NCBI GenBank assembly: GCA_937122485.1
Contig: CAKZKH010000123.1
Span: forward strand, 1 to 38,881
Length of the DNA: 38,881 bases
Origin: an uncultured bacterium
GTDB lineage: Bacteria; Bipolaricaulota; Bipolaricaulia; Bipolaricaulales; Bipolaricaulaceae
Direction of reading: 5' to 3'
Below the pieces are notes generated by a model. It ran no database searches, had not been told where the DNA came from, and saw nothing but the letters and a program-made list of their open reading frames with translations. A program made the translations under genes and the position numbers. Shown here piece after piece: positions 25,336 to 33,788 of the stretch (position 1 is the first letter of the stretch; every line of letters starts with the position of its first letter).

Positions 25336-25698
25336 ATGGCCCGACCAACACGTAACGATCAGCGCCTGAAGAGAAAAGCGAGGATCAGGAGAAAAGTGCA
25401 GGGGACGCCCGAGCGGCCCCGCTTGTGCGTGTACAAAAGCCTCCGGCACATCTACGCCCAGATCGTGGATGATACGCAGGGGCGCACCCTGGCGGCTGCT
25501 TCTACCTTGACGGAAGCCATTCGGGCGGAGGCCCCCACGGCCACGGTAGCGGCCGCCCAGCGGGTGGGCCACTACCTCGCCCAGCAAGCCCAAGAGAAGG
25601 GCATCCGCAAGGTGGTGTTCGACTGCTCCGGGTACCAGTACCATGGGGCTGTGAAGGCCCTCGCGGATGCAGCGCGGGAGGGAGGTCTTCAGTTCTGA
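25336..25698 (+). CDS. rplR: 50S ribosomal protein L18
   Basis: A 120-residue 5S rRNA-binding protein. [45 protein letters not shown] and the terminal [29 protein letters not shown] (usually [25 protein letters not shown]) identify it. ATG 25336 follows AAAGGGTGA. Its stop overlaps the rpsE start by one base. Confidence 0.98.
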   Translation: MARPTRNDQRLKRKARIRRKVQGTPERPRLCVYKSLRHIYAQIVDDTQGRTLAAASTLTEAIRAEAPTATVAAAQRVGHYLAQQAQEKGIRKVVFDCSGYQYHGAVKALADAAREGGLQF

Positions 25699-26210
25699 TG
25701 CCCAGTGTTACGACAGAGATTCTGCAGGAAGTGATCGATATCCGCCGGGTGGGGAAGGTCACCAAGGGCGGCAAGCGGTTACGGTTCCGGGTGGTGGTGG
25801 TGGCCGGGGATGGGGCCGGCCGGGTGGGCGTGGGGGTGGGAAAGTCCGTGGAAATCCCCCAAGCTGTCCAACAGGGCATCCGCGACGCCATGAAGCGGTT
25901 GGTCAACGTGCCTGTCCGGAACGGGACCATCCCCCATGAGGTGCGGGGCGAATTCGGGGCGGCCAAGGTCCTGCTCAAGCCTGCGTACCCCGGCACGGGG
26001 GTGATCGCCGGGCGGACGGTGGGGGCGGTGTGCCGAGTGGCTGGGATCAAAGACATTCTCACCAAGGCCCTGCGCTCCACCAACCCGCTGAATCTGGCCC
26101 GGGCCACCCTGGATGCCTTTGCCAAGCTGGAGAGCCCGGAGATGGTGGCGGCCCGCCGGGACAAGAAGGTCGAGGACATTGTGGAGGTCGAGGACGATGA
26201 GAATCGATAA
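25698..26210 (+). CDS. rpsE: 30S ribosomal protein S5
   Basis: A 170-residue protein important for decoding accuracy. KVTKGGKRLRFRVVVVAGDGAGRVGVGVGKSVEIPQAVQQGIRDAMK and GTIPHEVRGEFGAAKVLLKPAYPGTGVIAG are diagnostic. The following segment reads AGRTVGAVCRVAGI where AGGPVRAVLE.AGI is common, a minor variation. The start overlaps rplR by one base and the end overlaps rplO by 14, leaving no room for rpmD (L30). Confidence 0.98.
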   Translation: MPSVTTEILQEVIDIRRVGKVTKGGKRLRFRVVVVAGDGAGRVGVGVGKSVEIPQAVQQGIRDAMKRLVNVPVRNGTIPHEVRGEFGAAKVLLKPAYPGTGVIAGRTVGAVCRVAGIKDILTKALRSTNPLNLARATLDAFAKLESPEMVAARRDKKVEDIVEVEDDENR

Positions 26211-26661
26211 CCTGCGCCCCCGCCCAGGCAGCAAGAGGGGCCTCAAGCGGGTGGGCCGGGGTTACAGCTCCGGCCACGGGGGCCATGAGTCGGGCCGAGG
26301 CACCAAGGGGCAGAACTCCCGGTCCGGGGTCACGGTCCGGCCGGGATTTGAAGGGGGGCAAACGCCCTTCTGGATGAGGTTCCCCAAGCGGGGGTTTCAC
26401 AATCCCTCCCGGCAAGAGTTCACCGTGGTGAACGTGGCAGACCTGGAGCTGCGGTTCCAGGCTGGGGAAGAAGTGAACCCAACGGTTCTCCTCCAGCGCC
26501 GGGTGATCAAAAAGATGGACAGGGGCCTGAAAATTCTGGGGGGAGGGCAGTTGACCAAGGCGTTGGTGGTGAAGGCCCACGCCTTCAGCGCCATGGCCAA
26601 GGAAAAGATCGAGAAGGCCGGGGGTCAGGCCCTGGTCCTGGAAGCGACGAAGGAGGGCTAG
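26197..26661 (+). CDS. rplO: 50S ribosomal protein L15
   Basis: A 154-residue late-assembly 50S protein. LRPRPGSKRGLKRVGRGYSSGHGGHESGRGTKGQNSRSG, the GFEGGQTPFWMRFPKRGF segment and the terminal LTKALVVKAHAFSAMAKEKIEKAGG are complete. ATG 26197 lies inside the end of rpsE, after CGAGGACG. It directly follows S5 because L30 is missing. Confidence 0.97.
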   Translation: MRIDNLRPRPGSKRGLKRVGRGYSSGHGGHESGRGTKGQNSRSGVTVRPGFEGGQTPFWMRFPKRGFHNPSRQEFTVVNVADLELRFQAGEEVNPTVLLQRRVIKKMDRGLKILGGGQLTKALVVKAHAFSAMAKEKIEKAGGQALVLEATKEG

Positions 26662-27954
26662 GTGCTGGGGCGACTGGGACAGCTGTTCGCCGTGGAGGAG
26701 CTGCGCAAACGCATTGTGTACACCCTGGGCATGCTCCTGGTGTTCCGAATCGGGGCCCACATCCCGGTCCCGGGGGTAGACACCCGGCAGCTGGCCGAGG
26801 TTCTCTCCGGGGCGTTCGGAGCCGGGCTGTTCCAGTTCATCAACCTATTCACCGGGGGGGCCCTCCAGCAGTTCTCCCTCTTCTCCCTGGGCGTAATCCC
26901 TTACATCAACGCCTCGATCATCCTTTCGCTCCTCATCCCGGTGATCCCCGCCCTGAAGAAGCTTCAGGAGGAGGGGCGGGAGGGACGCAAGAAGCTGACC
27001 CAATACACCCGATGGGGCACGGTCTTCCTTGCCCTCCTGCAGTCCTACGCCATGAGCTACTTGGTGATTCAGTACCAGCTGGCCCAGCCCACGGTAGGCT
27101 TCTTCTTGTCGTCCATCATCGCCCTCACCACGGGCACGATCTTCCTCATGTGGGTGGGGGAGAGGATCACGGAGAACGGGATTGGCAACGGGGTGTCCAT
27201 GTTGATCATGGCGGGGATCGTGGCCCGGTTGCCGGCCGAGGTGCAGGCCACCTACTTGGAGATCTCTGCGGGGACGGTTCACCCCATCTGGGCCCTGGTG
27301 TTGATCGTGGTGTTCGTGGCCGTGATTGCCCTCACCGTGATCATCCAGCAGGGTCAGCGGAAAATCATCATCCAGTATGCCAAGCGGACCACAGGGCGGC
27401 GGGTGTACGGGGGCCATACCACCCACCTGCCCTTGCGCGTCAACCAGGGCGGCGTGATCCCCATTATCTTCGCCTCGGCCATCCTCACCCTCCCCAGCTC
27501 CATCGCCACCTGGATCCCCCAGCTGAACTGGCTTAGGAACTACGTGGAGCCTGGGAGCCTGGCTTACCTGTTGGCCTACGTGGTCCTGATCTTCTTCTTC
27601 ACCTACTTCTACTCCACTTTGGTGTTTGACCCCCAGGAAATCGCCAAGAACCTGCGGGAGGCGGGGGGGTTTGTGCCGGGCGTGCGCCCTGGCCAGCCCA
27701 CGGCCGATCACTTGTCTGAGGTCACCAACCGGCTGTTGGTGGTGGGTGGGTTCTTCTTGGCGGGCATCGCTGTGCTGCCCTATGTTTTCCAGGCGGCCTC
27801 GGGCATCCGTTCGTTCGTGGTCGGGGGCACGTCCCTCCTCATCCTCGTGGGTGTGGGGATTGACACCATCATGCAGATCGAGGCCCACCTGGTGATGCGC
27901 CAATACGAGTCCCTCGTCAAAGGGTCGGCGTTCTTGGGGAGGCGCGGTCTATGA
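26662..27954 (+). CDS. secY: Protein translocase subunit SecY
   Basis: A 430-residue membrane channel of the general secretion pathway. Ten membrane helices are evident. ELRKRIVYTLGMLLVFRIGAHIPVPGVD opens it; GGALQQFSLFSLGVIPYINASII is the conserved TM2 region, and the cytoplasmic loops GQRKIIIQYAKR and the late-conserved loop FVPGVRPGQPTADHL are present. GTG start directly after the rplO stop, with AAGGAGGG ahead. Overlaps adk by 4 bases. Confidence 0.98.
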   Translation: MLGRLGQLFAVEELRKRIVYTLGMLLVFRIGAHIPVPGVDTRQLAEVLSGAFGAGLFQFINLFTGGALQQFSLFSLGVIPYINASIILSLLIPVIPALKKLQEEGREGRKKLTQYTRWGTVFLALLQSYAMSYLVIQYQLAQPTVGFFLSSIIALTTGTIFLMWVGERITENGIGNGVSMLIMAGIVARLPAEVQATYLEISAGTVHPIWALVLIVVFVAVIALTVIIQQGQRKIIIQYAKRTTGRRVYGGHTTHLPLRVNQGGVIPIIFASAILTLPSSIATWIPQLNWLRNYVEPGSLAYLLAYVVLIFFFTYFYSTLVFDPQEIAKNLREAGGFVPGVRPGQPTADHLSEVTNRLLVVGGFFLAGIAVLPYVFQAASGIRSFVVGGTSLLILVGVGIDTIMQIEAHLVMRQYESLVKGSAFLGRRGL

Positions 27955-28571
27955 ACGTGGTCCTCCTGGGTCCCCCGGGAGCTGGCAAGGGTACGTTGGC
28001 AGTCCAACTGGCTCAATGTTTGGGGGTTCTGCACCTGTCAACAGGCGACCTGCTGCGGGATGAGGTGGCCCGAGGCACGCCCTTGGGGCGTCAGGCCGAG
28101 GGGTACATGAAGCGGGGCGAGCTCGTCCCTGACGAAGTGGTATTGGCCATGGTCAAGGAGCGGGTCAACGGCGAGCGGGGAGTACTTCTCGATGGGTTCC
28201 CGCGCACGCTGGCTCAGGCCCGAGGGCTGGAGGCGTTCCTCAAGGTGGACAAGGTGGTGTACCTGGCAATTTCCAAGGAGGAGGTCGTGCGCCGCCTCAG
28301 CAGCCGCCGGGTGTGCACGCGGTGCGGTGCTGTGTTCAACCTTGTGACACAACCTCCCCAGCAGGCCGAGCGCTGTGACCGCTGCCAAGGGCCACTGGCG
28401 GTGCGTCCCGATGACCGGCCGGAGGTGGTGGCCCGTCGGTACGAGGTGTACGAGCGGGATTCGGCCCCTCTGGTGGATTACTACCGGCGGCAAGGTCTGC
28501 TGGTGGAGGTCAACGCCGCGCAGTCCCCTGAGGCTGTGAGGGCTCAGGCCCGAGCTGCTCTTTCCCAATGA
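27951..28571 (+). CDS. adk: Adenylate kinase, zinc type
   Basis: A 206-residue enzyme interconverting AMP, ADP and ATP in the cytoplasm. P-loop GPPGAGKGT (7-15), HLSTGDLLRDEV, LDGFPRTLAQA and DDRPEVVARRYEVY (LID arginines) are present. The LID carries C122, C125, C142 and C145, a structural zinc site as in Gram-positive and thermophile enzymes. Placement between secY and map is the common spc-operon arrangement. Confidence 0.98.
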   Translation: MNVVLLGPPGAGKGTLAVQLAQCLGVLHLSTGDLLRDEVARGTPLGRQAEGYMKRGELVPDEVVLAMVKERVNGERGVLLDGFPRTLAQARGLEAFLKVDKVVYLAISKEEVVRRLSSRRVCTRCGAVFNLVTQPPQQAERCDRCQGPLAVRPDDRPEVVARRYEVYERDSAPLVDYYRRQGLLVEVNAAQSPEAVRAQARAALSQ

Positions 28572-29347
28572 TCGCCCTCAAGACCCACTCTGAACTGGAG
28601 ATCTTGGAGGCGAACGCCCACCTGCTGGCGGAGATTCTTTTGGAGGTGGCCCTGCAGGCCAAGCCGGGGGTGAGCACAGGCGAACTGGATCGCTTGGCGG
28701 AACGGCGAATCCGTCAGGCCAGGGCCGAGCCGGCGTTCAAGGGGTACCGGGGTTTCCCGGCCACCTTGTGCGCCTCCCTCAACGAGGAAATCGTGCACGG
28801 GATTCCCTCCCCCCGCAGGGTGTTGAAGGACGGGGACCTCCTTTCTTTGGACCTGGGGCTTCGCCGGGAAGGGTACTATGCCGATGCGGCGGTGACGGTG
28901 GGGGTTGGCGAGGTTTCCCCTCAAGCCGAGCGCCTAATGCGGGTGACGTGGGAGGCCTTGCGGGCGGCAATTCACTCGGCTAAGATTGGGCGCCACGTTT
29001 CCGACCTGTCTCACGCCATCGAGCAAACGGTGCGCGCGGGGTCTTTTTATGTGGTTCGGGAGTTTGTGGGGCACGGGATCGGGCGGGAGCTCCATGAGGA
29101 ACCGCAGATCCCCAATTTTGGCCCCCCGGGGGTGGGGACGGTCCTCCGCGAGGGGATGGTGCTGTGTCCGGAGCCGATGGTGAAGGCCGATGATCGGCCG
29201 GTGAGGCTCAAGGAAGACGGCTGGACAGCCGTAACCGCCAGCGGGGCCTGGGCCGCCCACTTTGAGGAGATGGTGGCCATCACCGCCGATGGCCCGAAGG
29301 TGCTCACCGAATGGATCGGGGAGGAATTGTGGCGAACAAGGATGTGA
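28568..29347 (+). CDS. map: Methionine aminopeptidase, type I
   Basis: A 259-residue enzyme that removes the initiator methionine of new proteins. The metal ligands are all present: D95, D106, H169, E202 and E233, with H77 in the substrate site. The family segments are [22 protein letters not shown] and [15 protein letters not shown]. The metal-site segment reads LCPEPM where TIEPM is common. The ATG overlaps adk by 4 bases with no clear ribosome-binding site. Confidence 0.97.
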   Translation: MIALKTHSELEILEANAHLLAEILLEVALQAKPGVSTGELDRLAERRIRQARAEPAFKGYRGFPATLCASLNEEIVHGIPSPRRVLKDGDLLSLDLGLRREGYYADAAVTVGVGEVSPQAERLMRVTWEALRAAIHSAKIGRHVSDLSHAIEQTVRAGSFYVVREFVGHGIGRELHEEPQIPNFGPPGVGTVLREGMVLCPEPMVKADDRPVRLKEDGWTAVTASGAWAAHFEEMVAITADGPKVLTEWIGEELWRTRM

Positions 29348-29547
29348 TCCGAACCCGGGGGGAAGTGACGGAGGTCTTGCCGGACTCGATGTACCGGGTT
29401 CGCCTGGAGAATGGGCATGAGTCCCTGTGCGTGACCTCGGGCCGGATGAGGAAGAACTTCATCCGGGTCGTGGTGGGAGACAAAGTGGTGGTGGAGTTTT
29501 CCCCCTACGACCTGACCCGGGGGCGGATTGTGTATCGGGAGTCTTAG
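29329..29547 (+). CDS. infA: Translation initiation factor IF-1
   Basis: A 72-residue OB-fold factor, exactly the family length, that blocks the A site during initiation. [60 protein letters not shown] is complete. GTG 29329 follows GGAGGAATT and gives the family N-terminus; the open frame back to 29311 is not used. The start overlaps the end of map by 19 bases. Confidence 0.97.
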   Translation: MANKDVIRTRGEVTEVLPDSMYRVRLENGHESLCVTSGRMRKNFIRVVVGDKVVVEFSPYDLTRGRIVYRES

Positions 29548-29556
29548 GAGGCGAGG

Positions 29557-29670
29557 ATGAAAGTCCGGAGCTCGGTGAAGAAGATCTGTGAGAAGTGCCG
29601 GGTCATCCGTCGTCAGGGACGGTTGTGGGTTCTTTGCCGCAACCCCAAGCACAAGCAGAGGCAGGGTTAG
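29557..29670 (+). CDS. rpmJ: 50S ribosomal protein L36
   Basis: A 37-residue protein, read directly from the sequence. It begins [20 protein letters not shown] and ends [13 protein letters not shown]11, C14, C27 and H32 form the zinc site of the zinc-type L36. TAGGAGG lies five bases ahead of ATG 29557, and the stop TAG ends at 29670, 3 bases before rpsM. Confidence 0.97.
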   Translation: MKVRSSVKKICEKCRVIRRQGRLWVLCRNPKHKQRQG

Positions 29671-29673
29671 GGT

Positions 29674-30039
29674 ATGGCGAGGATTGCAGGGATCAACTTG
29701 CCGGCCAAGAAGAGGATTGAGGTGGCCCTGACGTACGTGCACGGGATCGGGAGGTCCAGGGCCCGGGAGGTCCTGGCCCGTACGGGGGTCAACCCCAACA
29801 CGAAGGTCATGGACCTCACGGAGCAGGAGGTGACCGCCCTGCGCAAAGAGGTGGAAGGGTTCACTGTGGAAGGGGACCTCCGCCGTCAGGTCAAGGGCAA
29901 TATCCAGCGGCTCATTGAAATTGGGTGCTACCGGGGTGTGCGCCACAAGGCGGGGCTGCCCGTTCGGGGACAAAAGACCCGCACCAACGCCCGCACCTGG
30001 AAGGGTCCGCGGCCGGCCAAGGCCGGGAAGAGGAAGTAA
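29674..30039 (+). CDS. rpsM: 30S ribosomal protein S13
   Basis: A 121-residue 30S head protein. [66 protein letters not shown] and a lysine-rich tail (KAGKRK) are the family pattern. Its TAA overlaps the rpsK ATG (TAATG). Confidence 0.98.
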   Translation: MARIAGINLPAKKRIEVALTYVHGIGRSRAREVLARTGVNPNTKVMDLTEQEVTALRKEVEGFTVEGDLRRQVKGNIQRLIEIGCYRGVRHKAGLPVRGQKTRTNARTWKGPRPAKAGKRK

Positions 30040-30383
30040 TGGCGCAGGGAAAGAAAAAGGCGATTCGGCTGGATCGAGCTCGCGTGCATATCCACTCCAC
30101 CTTCAACAACACGATCATCACCTTGTCCGATCTCCAGGGGAACACGATCACCTGGCAGTCCGGGGGGACCGCGGGGTTCACCGGGTCGCGCAAGGGCACC
30201 CCCTATGCCGCTCAGCTGGCCACCCAAGCCCTGGTCCGTGAGCTCAAGGAGTTCGGAGTTCGCGCGGTGGTGGTGACTGTGGACGGGACCGGACCTGGGC
30301 GGCAGGCGGTGGTCCAGACCCTCCGTTCTTCCGATATCCAGGTGGAGGAAGTGCGGAACGTCACCCCGGTTAGCCACAGCTAG
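30039..30383 (+). CDS. rpsK: 30S ribosomal protein S11, lacking the conserved C-terminal tail
   Basis: A 114-residue 30S platform protein; the usual length is about 129. The body is normal: VHIHSTFNNTIITLSDLQGNTITWQSGG, GSRKGTPYAAQLA and VDGTGPGRQAVVQTLRSSDIQVEEVRNVTPVSHS. Bacterial S11 normally continues HNGCRPPKKRRV, but here the reading ends at SHS with a TAG at 30381-30383 and the rpsD ribosome-binding site starts at once. No frame nearby encodes the missing tail, so this is a real shortening rather than a frameshift. Confidence 0.97.
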   Translation: MAQGKKKAIRLDRARVHIHSTFNNTIITLSDLQGNTITWQSGGTAGFTGSRKGTPYAAQLATQALVRELKEFGVRAVVVTVDGTGPGRQAVVQTLRSSDIQVEEVRNVTPVSHS

Positions 30384-30392
30384 GAGGAGAGG

Positions 30393-31022
30393 ATGGCGCG
30401 GCACACGGGACCAAAATGCAGATTGTGCAGGAGGGAAGGGCAAAAGCTCCTGCTGCGGGGCGATCGGTGCTTTTCCGACAAGTGTTCCATGACCCACCGG
30501 GCCAAGATCCCTGGTCAGCATGGGCGTCTGCGGGCCCGGCGCCGGGCTACCCCCTACGCCATCCGCATCCGGGAGAAGCAGAAACTCAAGAGGATTTATG
30601 GGGTGCGGGAGGCCCAATTCCGCCGGTACGTGGAAGCGGCCAAGAAGTGGAAGGGGGTCACCGGCGAGGCCATCCTCAAGCTGTTGGAACGGCGGCTGGA
30701 CAACGTGGTGTACCGGGCAGGATTTGCCACCTCCCGGGACCACGCCCGGCAGCTGGTCACCCACGGGCACTTCCTCGTGAACAACCGGCACACCCGCATC
30801 CCCTCCATGCTCCTTCAAGAGGGGGACATGGTGGAGCTCCGGCCGGAGTCCCGGGCCAAGCTGAGGGAAGCCATTCGAGGGTGGGCGGAGCGCCGGCCCC
30901 TTCCCAGTTGGATCATGCGGGACCTGGAGGGGTTGAGGGTCCAGGTGGGGGCTGAGCCCAACTTGGAAGAGCTGGACCAGTCCGTGAACATGAGCTTGAT
31001 TGTGGAGTTCTACTCCCGCTGA
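30393..31022 (+). CDS. rpsD: 30S ribosomal protein S4, zinc form
   Basis: A 209-residue 16S assembly initiator. C9, C12, C26 and C31 form the zinc knuckle of the C+ form. The family segments IPGQHGRLRARRRATPYAIRIREKQKLKRIYGV, the S4 domain LERRLDNVVYRAGFATSRDHARQLVTHGHFLVN and the terminal SLIVEFYSR are present. AGGAGG is five bases ahead of the ATG. Confidence 0.98.
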   Translation: MARHTGPKCRLCRREGQKLLLRGDRCFSDKCSMTHRAKIPGQHGRLRARRRATPYAIRIREKQKLKRIYGVREAQFRRYVEAAKKWKGVTGEAILKLLERRLDNVVYRAGFATSRDHARQLVTHGHFLVNNRHTRIPSMLLQEGDMVELRPESRAKLREAIRGWAERRPLPSWIMRDLEGLRVQVGAEPNLEELDQSVNMSLIVEFYSR

Positions 31023-31023
31023 C

Positions 31024-31953
31024 ATGGGCAACTTCGTATATCCGGAGTACGCCAATTGGTTGGAGCACAGCCCGCGGTACGGGAAGCTCGCGGTGGGTCC
31101 GTTGGAGCGGGGGTACGCTACCACCCTGGGCAATGCCCTCCGCCGCACGCTTCTCTCGGCCGTTCCCGGTGCGGCCGTTGTGCGGGTCATGTTCCCTGGC
31201 CATTACCACGAGTACGACACGGCCGAAGGGGTTCGCGAGGACTTGCTGCACGTGATCCTGAACTTGAAGGGCTTGGCCCTGCGCGTGTCCGGCAACGGAC
31301 TGCACCGGCTGTACCTCAACGCCACAGGCCCCAAAGAGGTCCGGGCGGAGGACATTGAAGCCCCTTCCGAAGTGGCCATCATGAACCCCGACCTGTACAT
31401 CGCCACCTTGGAGGAAGGGGGGCGCCTGGAGGTGGAGATGGAAGTGGAGGCCGGCCACGGGTTCCGGACCGCTGAGGAGAACAAACGGGAAGATGCCCCG
31501 GTGTCCCTTATCCCCGTGGACTGCGACTTCTCCCCGGTGGAGAAGGTCAACTTCCAAGTGGAGGAGACCCGTGTGGGGGGCAAGTCCGGGTACGAGCGGC
31601 TCCTGTTGGACGTTTGGACGAACGGAGCTGTGACCCCCGGGGAGGCGGTGGAGCAGGCCGTTCGTGTTCTTTTGGAGCACTTCCACCTCCTGGTCCAGGC
31701 CCAGGGCCGGGAGGAGAAGGCGGCTAAGCCCGAGGTTTCCCAGGACCTGCTCCGGCCCCTGCAGGAAATGGGCTTCGAGGTCCGGGCCTGCAACCTCCTC
31801 CGCGAGGAGGGTGTGGTGACGTTGGCCGACCTGTTGGCCAAGACCCGGGAGGAGATTTCCGACATCCACGGCTTTGGGGAGAAGACAATGGCCCGCCTGG
31901 AGGCGCGGCTCCAGGAGCTGGGCTACACCCTACGTTCGGAAAAGGAGGGCTGA
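31024..31953 (+). CDS. rpoA: RNA polymerase alpha subunit
   Basis: A 309-residue subunit that dimerizes to nucleate RNA polymerase and contacts regulators. The N-terminal dimerization domain has VGPLERGYATTLGNALRRTLLSAVPGAAVV, and the insert domain carries GHGFRTAEENK. The C-terminal domain (about 245-309) has the two helix-hairpin-helix turns (LREEGVVTLADLLAKTREEISDIHGFGEKTMARLEARLQELG). ATG 31024 lies just after the rpsD stop with no Shine-Dalgarno sequence, so coupling is likely; the open frame back to 31000 is not used. Confidence 0.97.
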   Translation: MGNFVYPEYANWLEHSPRYGKLAVGPLERGYATTLGNALRRTLLSAVPGAAVVRVMFPGHYHEYDTAEGVREDLLHVILNLKGLALRVSGNGLHRLYLNATGPKEVRAEDIEAPSEVAIMNPDLYIATLEEGGRLEVEMEVEAGHGFRTAEENKREDAPVSLIPVDCDFSPVEKVNFQVEETRVGGKSGYERLLLDVWTNGAVTPGEAVEQAVRVLLEHFHLLVQAQGREEKAAKPEVSQDLLRPLQEMGFEVRACNLLREEGVVTLADLLAKTREEISDIHGFGEKTMARLEARLQELGYTLRSEKEG

Positions 31954-32303
31954 TGCGTCATCGCCGCAAGGTTCCCAAGCTAAGCATGACCGCGGACCGT
32001 CGCCGATCTGTTCTTCACGGGCAAGCCAAGGCCCTCATTGTGCACGGCAAGGTGGACACCACACCACCACGGGCCAAGGCCACCCAAGCGGTGGTGGAGC
32101 GGCTGGTGACCTGGGCCCGCCAAGGGGACCAAGCCGCCCGCCGCCGGGCGTTCGCGGTGCTGCAGGACAAACAGGCCACGGACAAGCTGTTCGGGGAGAT
32201 TGGCCCCAAGTACAAGGACCGCGAAGGGGGCTACACCCGGATCCTCAAGCTTGGGCCCCGCCGGGGCGACGCCGCGGAAGAAGCCCGGCTCACCTGGGTC
32301 TAG
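31953..32303 (+). CDS. rplQ: 50S ribosomal protein L17
   Basis: A 116-residue protein at the tunnel exit. MRHRRKVPKLSMTADRRRSVLHGQAKALIVHGKVDTT is the N-terminal signature (usually MRHRK..KLGR...HR.A...N). YTRILKLGPRRGDAAEEA closes the conserved part. Start overlaps the rpoA stop by one base (TGATG), with AAGGAGGG ahead. Confidence 0.97.
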   Translation: MRHRRKVPKLSMTADRRRSVLHGQAKALIVHGKVDTTPPRAKATQAVVERLVTWARQGDQAARRRAFAVLQDKQATDKLFGEIGPKYKDREGGYTRILKLGPRRGDAAEEARLTWV

Positions 32304-32305
32304 CC

Positions 32306-32683
32306 ATGCGCCGGGCCATTGCCCCAGCCCACTTGCGCACCGTAGGGCCCTACTCCCCGGCCGTTCAGGCCGGGGATTTGCTGTTCATCTCCGGTCAGAT
32401 CCCCTTGGACATGGAGGGGGGCAAGCTCGTGGAGGGCCCGGTCGAGGTGCAGACCCGCCGGTGCATGGAGAACCTCAAGGCCGTGCTCGCGGCGGCAGGC
32501 GCCAGCCTCAAAGACCTTGTCAAGGTCACCATTTTTCTTGTTGACATGAAGGACTTCGACGCGGTCAACCGGGTGTACGGGGAGTTCTTTGACCTGGAAC
32601 CCCCGGCCCGCTCCTGCGTTCAGGTTTCGGCTCTACCCCGGGGCGCTCGAATCGAGATCGAGGCCGTCGCTTACCGACCCTAA
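32306..32683 (+). CDS. ridA: RidA-family enamine/imine deaminase
   Basis: A 125-residue YjgF/YER057c/UK114-family enzyme that hydrolyses reactive enamines and imines (2-aminoacrylate-type) made by PLP enzymes. AIAPAHLRTVGPYSPAVQAGDLLFISGQIPLD, FLVDMKDFDAVNRVYGEFF and R102 and E119 (PPARSCVQVSALPRGARIEIEAVA) match the active-site layout. It lies 2 bases after rplQ, so it is probably the last gene of the run. The neighbouring tdh and kbl genes feed the kind of intermediate it detoxifies, but a functional link is only inferred. Confidence 0.9.
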   Translation: MRRAIAPAHLRTVGPYSPAVQAGDLLFISGQIPLDMEGGKLVEGPVEVQTRRCMENLKAVLAAAGASLKDLVKVTIFLVDMKDFDAVNRVYGEFFDLEPPARSCVQVSALPRGARIEIEAVAYRP

Positions 32684-32730
32684 CACGGGCAAGTTTTCCG
32701 GCCCAAGTTCTCGTCTCTTCCCCCCAGCTT

Positions 32731-33681
32731 TCACGAGGGCGTGGAGAGAAGTTTCGCCTGGCGCCCTCTGAGCCGGGCCAGCATGTCTTGTACCATCTGG
32801 GGGAGGTTGTACTCGGCCTTCCATCCCCAGTCGTCGCGCGCTGGGGAATCGTCGATGCTCCGGGGCCAGGAGTCGGCAATGGCCTGGCGAAAGTCCGGTT
32901 TGTACTCCACTCGGAGCCCTGGGATGTGTTTGCGGATCTCCGCCGCGATCTCCCCGGGGGTGAAGCTCATGGCCGTGATGTTGTACACCCGGTACCGCAG
33001 CCGCGAGTTTGGGGCCTCCAGGAGCTCGATCGCCGCCCGCAGGCAGTCCGGCATGTACATCATGGGCAGCCGGGTATCCTCCCGGAGGAAACAGGTGTAT
33101 GTTCCCTTCTCCACGGCGGCGTAGAAGATCTCCACCGCGTAGTCGGTCGTCCCCCCGCCAGGAGGCGTTTCGCTGGAGATGATCCCCGGGTACCGCAAGC
33201 CCCGCACATCCACACCGTACTTGCGGGTGTAGTAGTCGCACAACAGCTCCCCGGTGACCTTGGTTACCCCGTACATGGTGGTGGGGTTGAGGCACGCTTC
33301 CTGGGGGGTGCGATCGCGGGGGACATTGGGGCCGAACACGGCGATGGAGCTGGGGAAAAACACCTGATGGACGCCGTGGTTTCGGGCGACTTCCAGCACG
33401 TTGAGCAGGCTTCCCACGTTGACGTTCCAGGCGCGCTGGGGGTCTTGTTCCCCGGTGGCGGAGAGCACGGCGGCCAGATGGTAGATCACGCGGACCTTGT
33501 ACTGGGACACCACCTTCTCCACCGTGGACCGGTCCGTGACGTCCAGGAGTTCAAAAGGAGCGGGGAGGTTGCCGGGCCGACGGGCTGAGGCGATCACGTG
33601 GTCCGCGCCGTACCTCTGGCGCAGGGCTCCCACCAATTCCGATCCGATCTGACCTGTGGCGCCTGTGACCAAAATGCTCAT
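32731..33681 (-). CDS. L-threonine 3-dehydrogenase, SDR type (NAD-dependent epimerase family)
   Basis: A 316-residue extended SDR protein expected to oxidize L-threonine to 2-amino-3-ketobutyrate with NAD. The Rossmann motif GATGQIG (7-13), HLAAVLSATGE, PSSIAVFGPN (S112) and YGVTK (Y137, K141) form the catalytic triad. It resembles the short-chain-type threonine dehydrogenases of bacteria and trypanosomes, not the zinc-containing Tdh of E. coli; closely related UDP-sugar epimerases are excluded mainly by the kbl neighbour. ATG 33681 follows AAGGAGG; the open frame to 33762 lacks homology. kbl diverges 107 bases away. Confidence 0.85.
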   Translation of the reverse strand: MSILVTGATGQIGSELVGALRQRYGADHVIASARRPGNLPAPFELLDVTDRSTVEKVVSQYKVRVIYHLAAVLSATGEQDPQRAWNVNVGSLLNVLEVARNHGVHQVFFPSSIAVFGPNVPRDRTPQEACLNPTTMYGVTKVTGELLCDYYTRKYGVDVRGLRYPGIISSETPPGGGTTDYAVEIFYAAVEKGTYTCFLREDTRLPMMYMPDCLRAAIELLEAPNSRLRYRVYNITAMSFTPGEIAAEIRKHIPGLRVEYKPDFRQAIADSWPRSIDDSPARDDWGWKAEYNLPQMVQDMLARLRGRQAKLLSTPS

Positions 33682-33711
33682 CGAGCCTCCTTGGAATGGG
33701 ATAACCGCCCC

Positions 33712-33717
33712 ATTGTA
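33712..33717 (-). promoter_or_regulatory. Likely -10 element for the threonine dehydrogenase gene
   Basis: TACAAT on the minus strand lies about 30 bases ahead of ATG 33681. A matching -35 at the right spacing is weak (TGCATT-like), so this is tentative. It faces away from the kbl promoter in the same 107-base interval. Confidence 0.35.
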
Positions 33718-33743
33718 CCCCACAACCGCGGCGAAATGCAGGT

Positions 33744-33772
33744 TTGCTCGGGGTTCGCTCAACGGCTAAGCT
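33744..33772 (+). promoter_or_regulatory. Promoter for kbl
   Basis: TTGCTC (33744-33749) and TAAGCT (33767-33772) are separated by 17 bases, giving a leader of about 10 bases before ATG 33789. Divergent from the threonine dehydrogenase gene. Confidence 0.45.
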
Positions 33773-33788
33773 GGGTGGCGAGGAACCT

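Noticed and set aside
30365-30395. A frameshift hiding the missing S11 tail.
   Set aside because: No reading frame near the S11 stop encodes an NGCRPPKKRRV-like string, and the rpsD ribosome-binding site starts at once, so the tail is absent rather than displaced.
32684-32730. A terminator between ridA and the threonine dehydrogenase gene.
   Set aside because: The short interval has no convincing GC-rich hairpin followed by a T run; the convergent pair may rely on another mechanism.
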